From contig JAUWMT010000005.1 of assembly GCA_030613025.1 (NCBI GenBank), positions 20,584-84,583 on the forward strand: a stretch of DNA of 64,000 nt, written 5' to 3'. Shown here one piece after another: positions 15,512 to 24,550 of this stretch. The first letter of the stretch is position 1, and every line of letters starts with the position of its first letter. The DNA comes from Candidatus Cloacimonadota bacterium. GTDB taxonomy: Bacteria > Cloacimonadota > Cloacimonadia > JGIOTU-2. Under the pieces are notes generated by a model. The model worked only from the letters and a program-made list of their open reading frames with translations. It did not search any database and was not told the DNA's origin. Both the position numbers and the translations under genes were made by a program.

Positions 15512-16645
15512 TTATTTTTTGCTGTATTCTTTAATTATTTCCATAACCCACAGGGTTACTTTTTCCATATCATCGATTTTAATATTTTCATGAGTGGAAT
15601 GCACATCATTCATGCCTGTGCCAATAATAGGAACTACAATACCATGTTCAAAAAATATATTTGCGTCACTCCCACCTCCACCAGTCTCTATTTTGGGTTC
15701 GATACCGATATTCCTTGCCGCCTGTTCAGCAATTTTCACGATCTCTTCTTCTTCGTTGATCTTGAGTGTAGCAAAATCTTTGATCACATGGGCTCTTGAG
15801 TGTGCCTTGAATACATTTGAATCAAACTTCACCTCATACTTGGAGGCAACTTCTTCAAAGGTTTTTATGATGTTATTAGTGACTTTTTCAAGTTTTGCTT
15901 CGTTGTGACTGCGAACCTCGCCGCTGATAAAACACTCTTTCGGAACAATATTATGTGCAAGCCCACCTTTGACATTTCCTACATTAGCAGTGGTTTCAAA
16001 ATCAATTCGTCCAAGTTTCAGTTTACCAAGAGCTTCCCCTGCAACCTGAATTGCATTGATACCTTTTTCAGGAGACCCGCCTGAGTGGGCTTCTTTACCT
16101 GTAACGATAATCTCAAAAACATTCAACGATGGAGCATGTGTGACGATCGTACCAACTCCATGCCAGTCCAGCGCAAAACCAACTTCGGCTTTAATGAGAG
16201 AATAATCAAGGTTCTTCGCACCAAGTAGACCGATCTCTTCTGAAATAGTGAACAAAACCTGGATCGGCGCATATTCGTAACCCTCCTCATCAAGGCGCCT
16301 TATCGCCTCAATGATCTGGGCAATTCCTGCCTTATCATCACTGCCAAGAACTGTTGATCCATCAGTTGATATAAGACCATCTTTGATAAGTGGCTTAATA
16401 CCTTTTCCAGGTACAACCGTATCAGTATGAGCACAGAGAAGAAGAGGTGCTTTATTGATCTTCCCTTTGAAATTTGCTATAAGATTTCCAATATTTCCCT
16501 GTGTCGTATGATGCGCATTATCAAAGATAACTTCCGCACCCATTTCAGAAAGATCATTCGCAATTTTTTCAGCTACCATCTTTTCATCTTTGGATTCACT
16601 ATTAATTTCAACTAATGAAATAAAATAATCAACTAATCTGTTCAC
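15512..16645 (-). CDS. PepT-like M20 family zinc peptidase
   Basis: Predicted cytosolic aminopeptidase/tripeptidase of the PepT-like (TIGR01883) group, 377 residues. Metal-binding and catalytic motifs are in order: LLLCAHTDTVVPG (His and Asp), VLGSDDKAGIAQI (bridging Asp), VLFTISEEIGLLGAKNLD (catalytic Glu pair), a FALDWHGVG Asp, and a C-terminal metal histidine in GTGMNDVHSTHENI. The dimerisation lid lies around residues 175-280 (GKEAHSGGSPEKGINAIQVA). Probably co-transcribed with the downstream aminotransferase. Confidence 0.9.
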   Translation of the reverse strand: MNRLVDYFISLVEINSESKDEKMVAEKIANDLSEMGAEVIFDNAHHTTQGNIGNLIANFKGKINKAPLLLCAHTDTVVPGKGIKPLIKDGLISTDGSTVLGSDDKAGIAQIIEAIRRLDEEGYEYAPIQVLFTISEEIGLLGAKNLDYSLIKAEVGFALDWHGVGTIVTHAPSLNVFEIIVTGKEAHSGGSPEKGINAIQVAGEALGKLKLGRIDFETTANVGNVKGGLAHNIVPKECFISGEVRSHNEAKLEKVTNNIIKTFEEVASKYEVKFDSNVFKAHSRAHVIKDFATLKINEEEEIVKIAEQAARNIGIEPKIETGGGGSDANIFFEHGIVVPIIGTGMNDVHSTHENIKIDDMEKVTLWVMEIIKEYSKK

Positions 16646-16822
16646 TATATCTCCTACAATATCATAATTTCAAACTAAACAATAAATTATTTTAGTTGGT
16701 TAATAGGTTTGCTGGTATATTCTTTGTCAAATATTTCAATTCCACCTTTTCTTTTGCTCGCCGAACACCTCTGTTATCCCTCTATTTTTGATCCAACCTC
16801 GCATTTTTATCTATCTGTTTTT

Positions 16823-17998
16823 TTATCCCACTTTCAGTACTTTAAACCAGATTTCATCATTCACAATAACCGCTTTGTATTGTACATTGTCGGCAATATA
16901 ATAAGTTTGATCGTCAATCAAAATCAATTCGCGGTCTTCCGGAAGGGTCTCGATCATCGCTCCAACAGGAATTTGCACGATGTCATATTCATCTTCATCG
17001 ATGACTTTGATGACCTTGAACCAGATCTCATCATTCACGATAACTGCTTTGTATTGAATTGCATCAGCAATAAAGTATGTTTCACCATCAACGATCAATT
17101 TCTCACTATAGTCCGGGATCGTCTCAACCACTGCACCGATCGGTGGACAGACTACCACGTACTCCTCTTCCTCTTCAACATAAATGTAGTAAACATTGCA
17201 GCAATAATAATACTCGATATCACGATACCAGAAAGCATAATAGTAAGGAGGAAGCCATCCTATTCGAAATCCAAAAGGAGGCCACACTCGGATGTAGTAA
17301 TCCCACCAAGGTTCGTAATAATAACCGTAATACCAACGATATTCAATATTATTGTAGATAATGATTTGAATGTTATCAAGCTCCTCGATTTCATTGATCT
17401 CAATAGTTTGTCGAGGAACATAATGGTTGATGTCGCTTGTAACAGTACCTTTGTTTAAAGGATTTTTTATCATCTCAGGATTGATGGAATTCTGCTTATC
17501 TGTGCTAGATTGGGTATTTGTAATGGACTCAGATTTGGATATGTATTTTTTTTGAGCATCAAAATTAAATCGCTTTGAGTCGTCAGTTGTTTTATTAGAA
17601 ACTTTCTCGATGATAGTCTTATTTGAAGATGGAATCCCTATCTTTTCGATTGGTACTTTGTTTTTGGAATCCTCTACTTTTTTTGTAGTGGGAATTTTTA
17701 CCACGGGCTTTTTCTTGTCAGAAGATTTATCATTTTCATCATCAGTTGTAGTGTTCTTCTTTACATCAGAGCTTTTTGTGCTTGTAACATCAGTGGACTT
17801 TTTATCAGTAGTTGGTTTCGTATCTGTCTTTGGTTTCTTCTCGACTTGAACTTTTTTGGTATCTTTAACGTCTGTTTGTTTCGTACTATTGGTTAGTTTT
17901 GTATTAGTACCAGCAATAGATTGGGAGGAAAATAGAAGCACAGTAAGAGAAAGGAGAAAGGTGAAAACTATGACATACTTAATCTTTCTTTTTTTCAT
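16823..17998 (-). CDS. Secreted DUF6515-like protein with two tandem C-terminal repeats
   Basis: Exported protein of unknown function, 391 residues from ATG 17998, which is preferred over the track start at 18082: it follows a GGTGG Shine-Dalgarno and begins with a clean signal peptide (MKKRKIKYVIVFTFLLSLTVLLFSSQSIAG). Residues 30-170 are a Lys/Thr/Ser/Asp low-complexity region, probably disordered. A Tyr/Trp-rich segment (YYGYYYEPWWDYY...YYYAFWYRD) follows. The end has two copies of PIGAVVETIPDY..KLIVDGETYFIADAIQYKAVIVNDEIWFKVIKV, the DUF6515 pattern, visibly duplicated at DNA level. Probable envelope-associated role. Confidence 0.75.
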   Translation of the reverse strand: MKKRKIKYVIVFTFLLSLTVLLFSSQSIAGTNTKLTNSTKQTDVKDTKKVQVEKKPKTDTKPTTDKKSTDVTSTKSSDVKKNTTTDDENDKSSDKKKPVVKIPTTKKVEDSKNKVPIEKIGIPSSNKTIIEKVSNKTTDDSKRFNFDAQKKYISKSESITNTQSSTDKQNSINPEMIKNPLNKGTVTSDINHYVPRQTIEINEIEELDNIQIIIYNNIEYRWYYGYYYEPWWDYYIRVWPPFGFRIGWLPPYYYAFWYRDIEYYYCCNVYYIYVEEEEEYVVVCPPIGAVVETIPDYSEKLIVDGETYFIADAIQYKAVIVNDEIWFKVIKVIDEDEYDIVQIPVGAMIETLPEDRELILIDDQTYYIADNVQYKAVIVNDEIWFKVLKVG

Positions 17999-18082
17999 TT
18001 TAACCACCCTGTAATTTTTTATCGTTTGTTTAGATGAACGATTATCTAAAAGGTTTAATGTTTTAAAACATATTACTTTCAC

Positions 18083-18174
18083 GTGTCGAATGATTTTATT
18101 GACAAAATAATTTCCTCATTTTCTTGTCAAGATGGCTATGATAAAAAAATATATTCCATAGCAAAGAGGTAACA
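18083..18174. promoter_or_regulatory. Divergent intergenic control region
   Basis: Short space between divergent genes (DUF6515 minus, phosphoesterase plus). It contains the inverted pair TTGACAA (18099-18105) and TTGTCAA (18124-18130), so each strand carries a TTGACA -35-like hexamer; convincing -10 boxes at standard spacing are not visible. A Shine-Dalgarno AAGAGG for the plus-strand gene lies at 18163-18168. A shared operator is possible but unproven. Confidence 0.3.
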
Positions 18175-19839
18175 ATGAAAAATGAATATAACAAATTTCT
18201 TCCGAAAAATCGTAGGGATTTTTTTCTGATAATAATCATTCCTCTCTGTTTAATATTCCTTTTTTCATCTTGCACAACATCCGTCGAACCTGATGATTCA
18301 TTGAGTTTTTCATTTCCTTTACTGCCCCAAAAGCACGACCTTTACTACCATCTTGATCATACTGCCCGGTCTATCGAAATACTTTTTTCTGAGAACATAG
18401 ATGAAGCGACAGTAGCCAATAATATTGATTTTTCCGATGTGACCGGCTTCTTGAACTCTCATTACGATATTGAAGTATTCGGTAAGATCATTACTTTACA
18501 ATTTCATACTGAATTTTTCCTGAATGATGGCTGGAAGTATATACTCACCATAAGCACAGGATTGAAATCGACAGATGGTAATTGTTTGAAAAAAACGGAG
18601 GATATCGAGTTCAGGACTACCGGCAAACCCCTAGCTAATATTGGTAGTTTGCAGCGAACCTCAATTGTATGCATAAGTGATATTCACATGGGAGATGAAA
18701 GAGCAGTTTCCGGTAATTATTGCTGGTTTGATGAAAATGCAGATGCTCTTGAAAACTTCCTCGATTATGTTATGAGCTGTCCCGATGTAAAACAGCTTGT
18801 CATTCTTGGAGATCTTTTTGATGAATGGCTTGTTCCTTATGATGTTTCCCCTTTTGACTCAACCGTGAACATACACAATTCTGAGGAATATTTCCATGCA
18901 ATTGCAAATTGCCCGACCAATGTGCCGATAATCAATAAATTCAGAACGATCGTCAACGAAGGTGAGATTGAGCTGATCTATGTGCCCGGTAATCATGATA
19001 TGTTACTCACTGAGGAAATCCTGGATGAAATAATTCCGGACATAACCTGGATGGGCGATGTAACAGGACTTGGGAAATATTCCCCTGTGGATAGGATCAT
19101 CATGGAACACGGACACCGCTACGATCTGTTCAACTGCCCACAGCCATTAATAAATCCTTCACACATGTTACCGCCTGGATATTTTATTGCACGACTTTAT
19201 GCAACGGGTTTGGCATCGCAAGCTGCTTACAATCCTCAAAAATTAATCAGCGAAAAAGGTTCTTTTGAATTCTTTGTAGGATGGAACCTTGCCTTTCTTA
19301 AAGTGTTATCAGATTTCAATATGGACTGCCCTCCATTGTATACACCTATTGTGCAGATGAGCGGTATTGATAGCTATTTTGACCCTTTATCTTTTAATGG
19401 TGCCTACGAGATGTATGCAGACAGCATCGAAACGCTATGGCTGGAAACACAAAACGTAAATGCAGTTCCGGTTCCTACAAGTGTGATGGCAGGCATCTGG
19501 CATGGTGTTGACCTGTCCGGCGCTCCTATCACAGAGTATATGACAAATCCTTCGACTGAACCATACAAGATCATTGCTTTCGGACATTCGCACTATCCGC
19601 ATCTAATGGTTTATCCAAGTAAATACAGCTATACGAGCATCTATGCAAATTCGGGCTCGTGGATTGACGAGGAATATTGTACTCATGATGTGAGAACTTT
19701 TCTCATAATAAATCCGGGAGAATGGACTGGCTCGGAGCTCGATATTGTGATGCTTTATAGATTTGATCCTATCTGTGGCAACTCAAAAACCGAATACAAA
19801 CTTGTTTTGCTTGCTGAGGAGAGTATTGAGGTTGATTGA
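18175..19839 (+). CDS. Lipoprotein with Ig-like domain and calcineurin-type metallophosphoesterase
   Basis: Membrane-anchored predicted phosphoesterase, 554 residues. The signal peptide IIIIPLCLIFLFSSC ends in a lipobox with acylated Cys. Residues 45-145 form an SbsA-type bacterial Ig-like domain (ARSIEILFSENIDEATV...YILTISTGLKSTDGN). The phosphoesterase motifs are SDIHMGD, LVILGDLFDEW, VPGNHDMLL, EHGHRYDLF and IIAFGHSHYPHL, giving a complete two-metal site. NSGSWIDE near the end is usual for this superfamily. Substrate unknown. It faces the DUF3795 gene convergently. Confidence 0.88.
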   Translation: MKNEYNKFLPKNRRDFFLIIIIPLCLIFLFSSCTTSVEPDDSLSFSFPLLPQKHDLYYHLDHTARSIEILFSENIDEATVANNIDFSDVTGFLNSHYDIEVFGKIITLQFHTEFFLNDGWKYILTISTGLKSTDGNCLKKTEDIEFRTTGKPLANIGSLQRTSIVCISDIHMGDERAVSGNYCWFDENADALENFLDYVMSCPDVKQLVILGDLFDEWLVPYDVSPFDSTVNIHNSEEYFHAIANCPTNVPIINKFRTIVNEGEIELIYVPGNHDMLLTEEILDEIIPDITWMGDVTGLGKYSPVDRIIMEHGHRYDLFNCPQPLINPSHMLPPGYFIARLYATGLASQAAYNPQKLISEKGSFEFFVGWNLAFLKVLSDFNMDCPPLYTPIVQMSGIDSYFDPLSFNGAYEMYADSIETLWLETQNVNAVPVPTSVMAGIWHGVDLSGAPITEYMTNPSTEPYKIIAFGHSHYPHLMVYPSKYSYTSIYANSGSWIDEEYCTHDVRTFLIINPGEWTGSELDIVMLYRFDPICGNSKTEYKLVLLAEESIEVD

Positions 19840-19867
19840 AGATAATTATTTAAAATTAATCTATCTC

Positions 19868-20233
19868 CTACTCATATCCATGCTCTTCCAACCACTGCTC
19901 AATGCCCTGTTCTTTCATCTCTTTTAATCGTTGAACAGCTTTAGTGTGATGTTCGTATTCAGCGCCCCCCTTCTTCAAAATATCGCATGGAAATTCATCA
20001 CATTCCGAACAATAAGCCAGTTCCTTCTTATACACACAGCATACTAATATCGGACAAGCAGGAGACCAGTGGTTTCCTTCCAAACTCGACCTGCACCCAT
20101 CGCATCTGATCGTGTCGAGATCAACTTTTTGCTCCTCCCAGTATGCAAGTTCTTCATCTGTTCTAAGATGAATGCTGCATGTATCACAGGATAATGCACA
20201 CGGGCTTAACCAATAGCAATCGGTTTTTTTCAT
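19868..20233 (-). CDS. DUF3795 cysteine-rich protein
   Basis: Small Cys-rich protein of the DUF3795 family, 121 residues, function unknown; probable metal-binding fold. Cysteines occur in SPCALSCDTCSIHLR, CDGCRSSL and SPACPILVCCVYKKELAYCSECDEFPCDIL; the last is the family hallmark. The C-terminal 40 residues form a helix (YEHHTKAVQRLKEMKEQGIEQWLEEHGYE). The start ATG 20233 follows a weak purine-rich stretch. Confidence 0.85.
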   Translation of the reverse strand: MKKTDCYWLSPCALSCDTCSIHLRTDEELAYWEEQKVDLDTIRCDGCRSSLEGNHWSPACPILVCCVYKKELAYCSECDEFPCDILKKGGAEYEHHTKAVQRLKEMKEQGIEQWLEEHGYE

Positions 20234-20281
20234 AATAAATTACTTCCAAAAATACAAACATTATCGCCAAAAAAATATTGA

Positions 20282-20593
20282 TCAATCATTTTTAGTGATT
20301 CTTTGTATCTCTCTTTCGAGATAATCTAGAAAGTATTGTTGAATCTCTTCAGCTTTTTTTGATAATTCGATGAAAAATTCTGTCGCAGACAAATTTTCAT
20401 TGTCTTTTAATTTTTTTTGGAAAGCCAAGGTACAACTTTGATACTCATGCAATTTCCCAATTAGAATTTTTTCTATTTCTGTCGGGAATGCAATTGCTTT
20501 GAAAGCATTTCTCAAATCCAACGCTAAAGGTTTTATCATATCCATAATTAATTGATAAAATTCATTGTAGTCAACAGCCCCACTACTTTTCAA
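20282..20593 (-). CDS. Helical hypothetical ORF without a standard start
   Basis: A 103-residue ORF from TTG 20593, rich in Lys and Glu and predicted to be helical or coiled coil (IEKILIGKLHEYQSCTLAFQKKLKDNENL). Not recognised. The same frame stays open upstream for 34 more codons (KTLAPKDKLYSLLIKSKKSAKRYTEILNQRIKRI) up to the TAA that ends the C39 peptidase gene, with no ATG or GTG. The upstream residues look as coding-like as the ORF itself. It may therefore be the detached C-terminal domain of the peptidase gene, start at a rare codon, or be decaying. Confidence 0.45.
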   Translation of the reverse strand: MKSSGAVDYNEFYQLIMDMIKPLALDLRNAFKAIAFPTEIEKILIGKLHEYQSCTLAFQKKLKDNENLSATEFFIELSKKAEEIQQYFLDYLEREIQRITKND

Positions 20594-20695
20594 AATCCTT
20601 TTAATACGTTGATTTAAAATTTCCGTATATCTTTTTGCTGATTTTTTGCTTTTTATAAGAAGCGAATATAATTTATCTTTTGGTGCTAATGTTTT

Positions 20696-21259
20696 TTATA
20701 AATAACCGATTATGAATGTATGAGTATGCCTTGCTTCGATACCTTCCAATAATTTTGCTGAATGAATTTTATAAGATACATTTTTTTCAACATCGATAAA
20801 CTTATTCTCTTTATCCCTATTAATACCGCCATCAGGATCATAAATACAAAAACAGTCATCTTTGAAATTAAAAATAACGACAGCATGACCGGACGAGTTA
20901 TTTTTATGAGAATAGCACGGACAAGGTAAAAATCCTTTTGCAACACTCGTTATAAACGGGATTTCATTCTCCAATAATCCCTTTGCATAACCGAGATACT
21001 GTGCTCCATTATCGAATCTTTTTCCCATGTATTCAAGCCCAAAATTATTGGGTATGAGATTCAATATCTCTTTACTTTGCATTAATACACCCGCTGTGAA
21101 AGATTCGTGGGTATCATCATATTCGATCATATACGACATTTTAGATTCTGCTATGATATTATAATCCTCTTTATTAATGTCATGCTCGCTTAACAGCATT
21201 GCCAAACACGCCGGCACGCAAGCATTGTTAATGTGTTGCTGTTTCCATTTCATTTTCAA
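20696..21259 (-). CDS. C39-like papain-fold cysteine peptidase
   Basis: Predicted cytosolic cysteine peptidase of the C39/BtrH-like group, 187 residues. The nucleophile lies in QQHINNACVPACLAMLL, the histidine in SSGHAVVIFNF, and the acidic residue in CIYDPDGG. No signal peptide and no ABC transporter domain. The TTG at 21259 has a GAGGTG Shine-Dalgarno overlapping the stop of the upstream FG-GAP gene; ATG 21253 is the alternative. Its TAA is followed in frame by the start-less ORF at 20282-20695. A link to processing of the neighbouring secreted proteins is conceivable but is only inference. Confidence 0.72.
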   Translation of the reverse strand: MKMKWKQQHINNACVPACLAMLLSEHDINKEDYNIIAESKMSYMIEYDDTHESFTAGVLMQSKEILNLIPNNFGLEYMGKRFDNGAQYLGYAKGLLENEIPFITSVAKGFLPCPCYSHKNNSSGHAVVIFNFKDDCFCIYDPDGGINRDKENKFIDVEKNVSYKIHSAKLLEGIEARHTHTFIIGYL

Positions 21260-21266
21260 TATTTTT

Positions 21267-23237
21267 TCACCTCACAAGAAGACATTTCTCCAAAGCTTCA
21301 GTTTTGCCATTAATACTCAGCTTGTAGAAATAAATTCCCGGTTTCACTTCTTTTCCAGCTTCATCCTTACCATCCCAGACCACTTCATTAATTTTTAATT
21401 TTAAATTTTGAATTTTGAATTTTCTCACAAGCTGCCCTTTTATATTGTAAATATTAATTTGTGAAAATTCGTGTAAATTAGTGGTTCCATAATAAGAAAT
21501 TGTTGTTGACTGCCTGAAAGGATTAGGAAAATTATGTAGTTCGTATGGATTTATATATGGTTCCTCAGGATCAGCGCTTACAACAATATGTTGATTTTCA
21601 TAATAATTGAAAGTGCCGTCATAATTACCTAAAGCCAGATCGATATCACCGTCATTATCCATATCGACTAGAGCAGGAGTAGTATTTTGTCCTCCTGAAA
21701 TTCCTGAAACGAAATAATGATTCTCTGTCCAGTTACCTTCAATATTTTCGAAGAATTGCAATTCACCGCTTATATCACCCGTTACAATATCCAAGCTGCT
21801 ATTCATACTGAGATCGCCTACAGTCGGAGCGCAATCAGTGCCGACATCGATACTTCCGAAATATCCTGCTACCTCTACCCAATCCGGTGTAGAGGGAGTG
21901 CCCTGATTCTCGAAGTAGAAAAGATTTCCATTTTCGTTACCTGCAACGATATCCAGGTCATTGTCATTATCCATGTCAACAAGGCGTGGAGCAGACCAAC
22001 CTCCCAATGAGACAAAAGAAAGCACATCGCTTTCAAAAACATAACCGAAGCCGGTGTTTCGATGAAAATAGAAATGTCCGCTTAGATCTCCAACGATTGC
22101 ATCCGGCAGTCCGTTATTATACACATCTCCAAGCGTGATCGCGGAATAAATAGAATGGTCGATGCTTGCAAAATAGGCATTGTCCTCTTCCCAGGCAGGT
22201 GCATATGCTGTGCCAATATTTTCAAAATATTTGATATCTCCAAGCTGGCTTCCGCTTACCATGTCAAAATCTCCATCTCCATCAAAATCATAGAAAAAAG
22301 GATTGCTTGCACCGCCCACATCGAGCACTCCACCGAAAAGTGTCGTATTCACGAGCCAAGATGGTAATGTAGGTGTTCCATTGTTCTCATAATAATGCAG
22401 AGGACCTGCTGCAGTGCCAAAAATCAGGTCAATAGTTCCATCTCCATTAATATCAGTAAGTCCTGGTGAGTTCCAGTATGTATCATTTCCTATGCCAGTG
22501 AAAACACTTTCATTTACTTCCCACATTCCGCTTTGAGGAGTGCCGTTATTTTGATAATACACAAATCCATGAATATCCCGCCCCACAACAATATCCTGAT
22601 CACCGTCCGCATCCAGATCGCAGAAATTCGGATATGCATACAGACCGACATCACCAATATATACAACATCACTTTCTGAGAATTGAGCAACAGTAACTGT
22701 CCCAATATTGATATAGATCTTCACTCCACCATCTTCACTCAACCCGACAACCATATCCAGATCATTATCATCATCCACATCTGCAAGATCGGGAACCGGA
22801 TTCTGCCCTGCGTTCAAACCATAGAAAAAATCATTTACTTTTTGAAAAACCGGAAAGTACATATTTGCGATATTCTCAAAGAAATTCAAGCCGGTATAAC
22901 CACCAGTAATAAAATCCAGATCTCCATCATTATCCAGATCTGCACACACGCCCATCTCCGCATCGAGTTGAGAAATGCCTGTAAAAATTTCAAAACCTGG
23001 GGCAAAAGCTGGATTTGTCGGCGTTCCTAAATTCTCTATATAAACGGGAGCATCATTTATATTTCCCAATATCATATCCTGATCACCCTCCGCATCCAGA
23101 TCTGCAAAACGGGGTTGAGAAAAAGGCAAACTCGGCACACCGCTTGAATTAAAGACCGCATCGTTCTGCAGCCAGGGCTGGGAAAAGAGTATGCTTTCAA
23201 CCAGTAGTAGAAGTATCAAAATTATAATTTTTTTCAT
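21267..23237 (-). CDS. Secreted FG-GAP/VCBS repeat protein with FlgD-like sorting domain
   Basis: Extracellular beta-propeller-type protein, 656 residues from ATG 23237 (the track's TTG at 23249 is inside the Shine-Dalgarno GGAG). Signal peptide MKKIIILILLLLVESILFSQ. About ten FG-GAP-like repeats carry Ca-binding Asp motifs (DLDNDGDLDFITGG, DVDDDNDLDMVVG, DINGDGTIDLIFG, DMDNDGDIDLALG) with Y.EN.GT.. spacers. The last 90 residues, NFPNPFRQSTTISYYG...INIYNIKGQLVRKF...VWDGKDEAGKEVKPGIYFYKLSING, are the same sorting domain as in the beta-helix protein. It is followed 7 nt later by the C39-like peptidase gene. Confidence 0.85.
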   Translation of the reverse strand: MKKIIILILLLLVESILFSQPWLQNDAVFNSSGVPSLPFSQPRFADLDAEGDQDMILGNINDAPVYIENLGTPTNPAFAPGFEIFTGISQLDAEMGVCADLDNDGDLDFITGGYTGLNFFENIANMYFPVFQKVNDFFYGLNAGQNPVPDLADVDDDNDLDMVVGLSEDGGVKIYINIGTVTVAQFSESDVVYIGDVGLYAYPNFCDLDADGDQDIVVGRDIHGFVYYQNNGTPQSGMWEVNESVFTGIGNDTYWNSPGLTDINGDGTIDLIFGTAAGPLHYYENNGTPTLPSWLVNTTLFGGVLDVGGASNPFFYDFDGDGDFDMVSGSQLGDIKYFENIGTAYAPAWEEDNAYFASIDHSIYSAITLGDVYNNGLPDAIVGDLSGHFYFHRNTGFGYVFESDVLSFVSLGGWSAPRLVDMDNDNDLDIVAGNENGNLFYFENQGTPSTPDWVEVAGYFGSIDVGTDCAPTVGDLSMNSSLDIVTGDISGELQFFENIEGNWTENHYFVSGISGGQNTTPALVDMDNDGDIDLALGNYDGTFNYYENQHIVVSADPEEPYINPYELHNFPNPFRQSTTISYYGTTNLHEFSQINIYNIKGQLVRKFKIQNLKLKINEVVWDGKDEAGKEVKPGIYFYKLSINGKTEALEKCLLVR

Positions 23238-23260
23238 ATTTTTCTCCAATTATAGAGAGA

Positions 23261-23282
23261 TGTCATGGACCACTCCATGACA
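23261..23282 (-). terminator. Hairpin between the clostripain-like and FG-GAP genes
   Basis: Perfect 9-bp inverted repeat TGTCATGGA-ccac-TCCATGACA, located 57 nt downstream of the clostripain-like stop. The 3' side on the minus strand is TCTCTCTATAATT, only moderately T-rich. It may end that transcript or be a binding site; a partial echo, ggtctatgacaa, lies at 23311-23322. Confidence 0.4.
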
Positions 23283-23338
23283 CTTTGTTCTATTATTTTC
23301 TGTTACGGATTGGTCTATGACAACTCATTCAAATAATA

Positions 23339-24550
23339 TCACGGTCCCTGATAATCTACGATACCCTTACAGAAGTCATAAAGGTCCACACTCGTACTGT
23401 CGAAGTAAGAAAGCGTATTTTTTACTGCGTAGATCTGCGGTTCGATCACTCCCTCATAATGCATTACATTGTAGTAAACGTAGAGAAATTCACGCCATGA
23501 AGAATCTGTAGGAAAATCAATGATCTCGTCTAAGTAGCTGTAGTAAAACATATCAGGGGTGTATCCCTGGTAGGAAGCAGGCCAATAGATTGAAATTCCT
23601 CCGGCAGATTCGTAATGCAAACCATTCTTTTTGTAAACTACTGCATCATCGATCGCATCGACCACAACCTGTGCTTTTGTCTGCACAGAGGTAAATGGTA
23701 CACTGTCCAGAATGGTCACTGCGAGGTCTGTAACCGCTTCGGTCACGGCAGGCATTTTATTGAATTGTACCGTTGAAAGGGTGATCGTTGTGTCTGCACT
23801 GTGGATATCATAATAGAAATCGCATATCTCTTTCCCGAGGTTTGCTGCGGTGATCTCAGGGTCATCGGTGATTGCCTGGAGTATCTGTGTAAATGCCCAG
23901 GTTGTGCCGAGATTTTCCGAGCCAACTAGAATATCAATTGGAGTATCTCTGAGTTCATACATAACCTCGATCATCTGCATAGAGCACGCATTGAGCGCCA
24001 GCAAATCAAATTGAATGCCCGAACTGTTCAGGGCATCTTCCATTCCTCTGACCGTCATGAAATCTCCATCACTTGTCATATCCATGATCAGCCCCTGCCA
24101 GCCAAAACCATGATCTGCGAGCATTAGAGCATAGTGGTCAGCAGGATACTGAGCTGCAGCCCATGTAATAAATGACTGAAGCGTTGCCGGATCAGACATA
24201 TCTACTTCTCTCCCGCCCTGTCCATCTCCCCAATCCGCAATTGCATTGTTCGGAGTCGGCTCCAAACCGGGAGTGTAATAAAATCTATGAGCGATCTCCC
24301 AGCCACCGAAATCATCCATGTGCGGATATCTGTCGAACTGAATAATAATATTTACCTCGTCATTACTTCCCACTTCTGCGGCTATGATATTATAAAAAGC
24401 AGCAATGAAGTCTTGCTGCATACTTACCTCGTCTCCGTCCAGATACCACATGAAGGTCCATGTTTTGTTATTTTGGTCAGGGTTTGTGAGCTTACAGCAT
24501 CCGAATAATGCAAGTGCAAGTAGTAAACCAATTATTATAATCTTTTTCAT
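23339..24550 (-). CDS. Clostripain-like (C11 family) lipoprotein peptidase
   Basis: Surface-anchored cysteine peptidase of clan CD, 403 residues. The signal peptide MKKIIIIGLLLALALFGC ends in a lipobox. The family start is KTWTFMWYLDGDE; the catalytic histidine is in ALMLADHGFGWQG (about 165) and the nucleophile in DLLALNACSMQMIEVMYEL (about 203), followed by VGSENLGTTWAF. C11 enzymes cleave after basic residues. A short C-terminal domain follows. On the same strand as the FG-GAP gene downstream, with a hairpin between. Confidence 0.88.
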   Translation of the reverse strand: MKKIIIIGLLLALALFGCCKLTNPDQNNKTWTFMWYLDGDEVSMQQDFIAAFYNIIAAEVGSNDEVNIIIQFDRYPHMDDFGGWEIAHRFYYTPGLEPTPNNAIADWGDGQGGREVDMSDPATLQSFITWAAAQYPADHYALMLADHGFGWQGLIMDMTSDGDFMTVRGMEDALNSSGIQFDLLALNACSMQMIEVMYELRDTPIDILVGSENLGTTWAFTQILQAITDDPEITAANLGKEICDFYYDIHSADTTITLSTVQFNKMPAVTEAVTDLAVTILDSVPFTSVQTKAQVVVDAIDDAVVYKKNGLHYESAGGISIYWPASYQGYTPDMFYYSYLDEIIDFPTDSSWREFLYVYYNVMHYEGVIEPQIYAVKNTLSYFDSTSVDLYDFCKGIVDYQGP

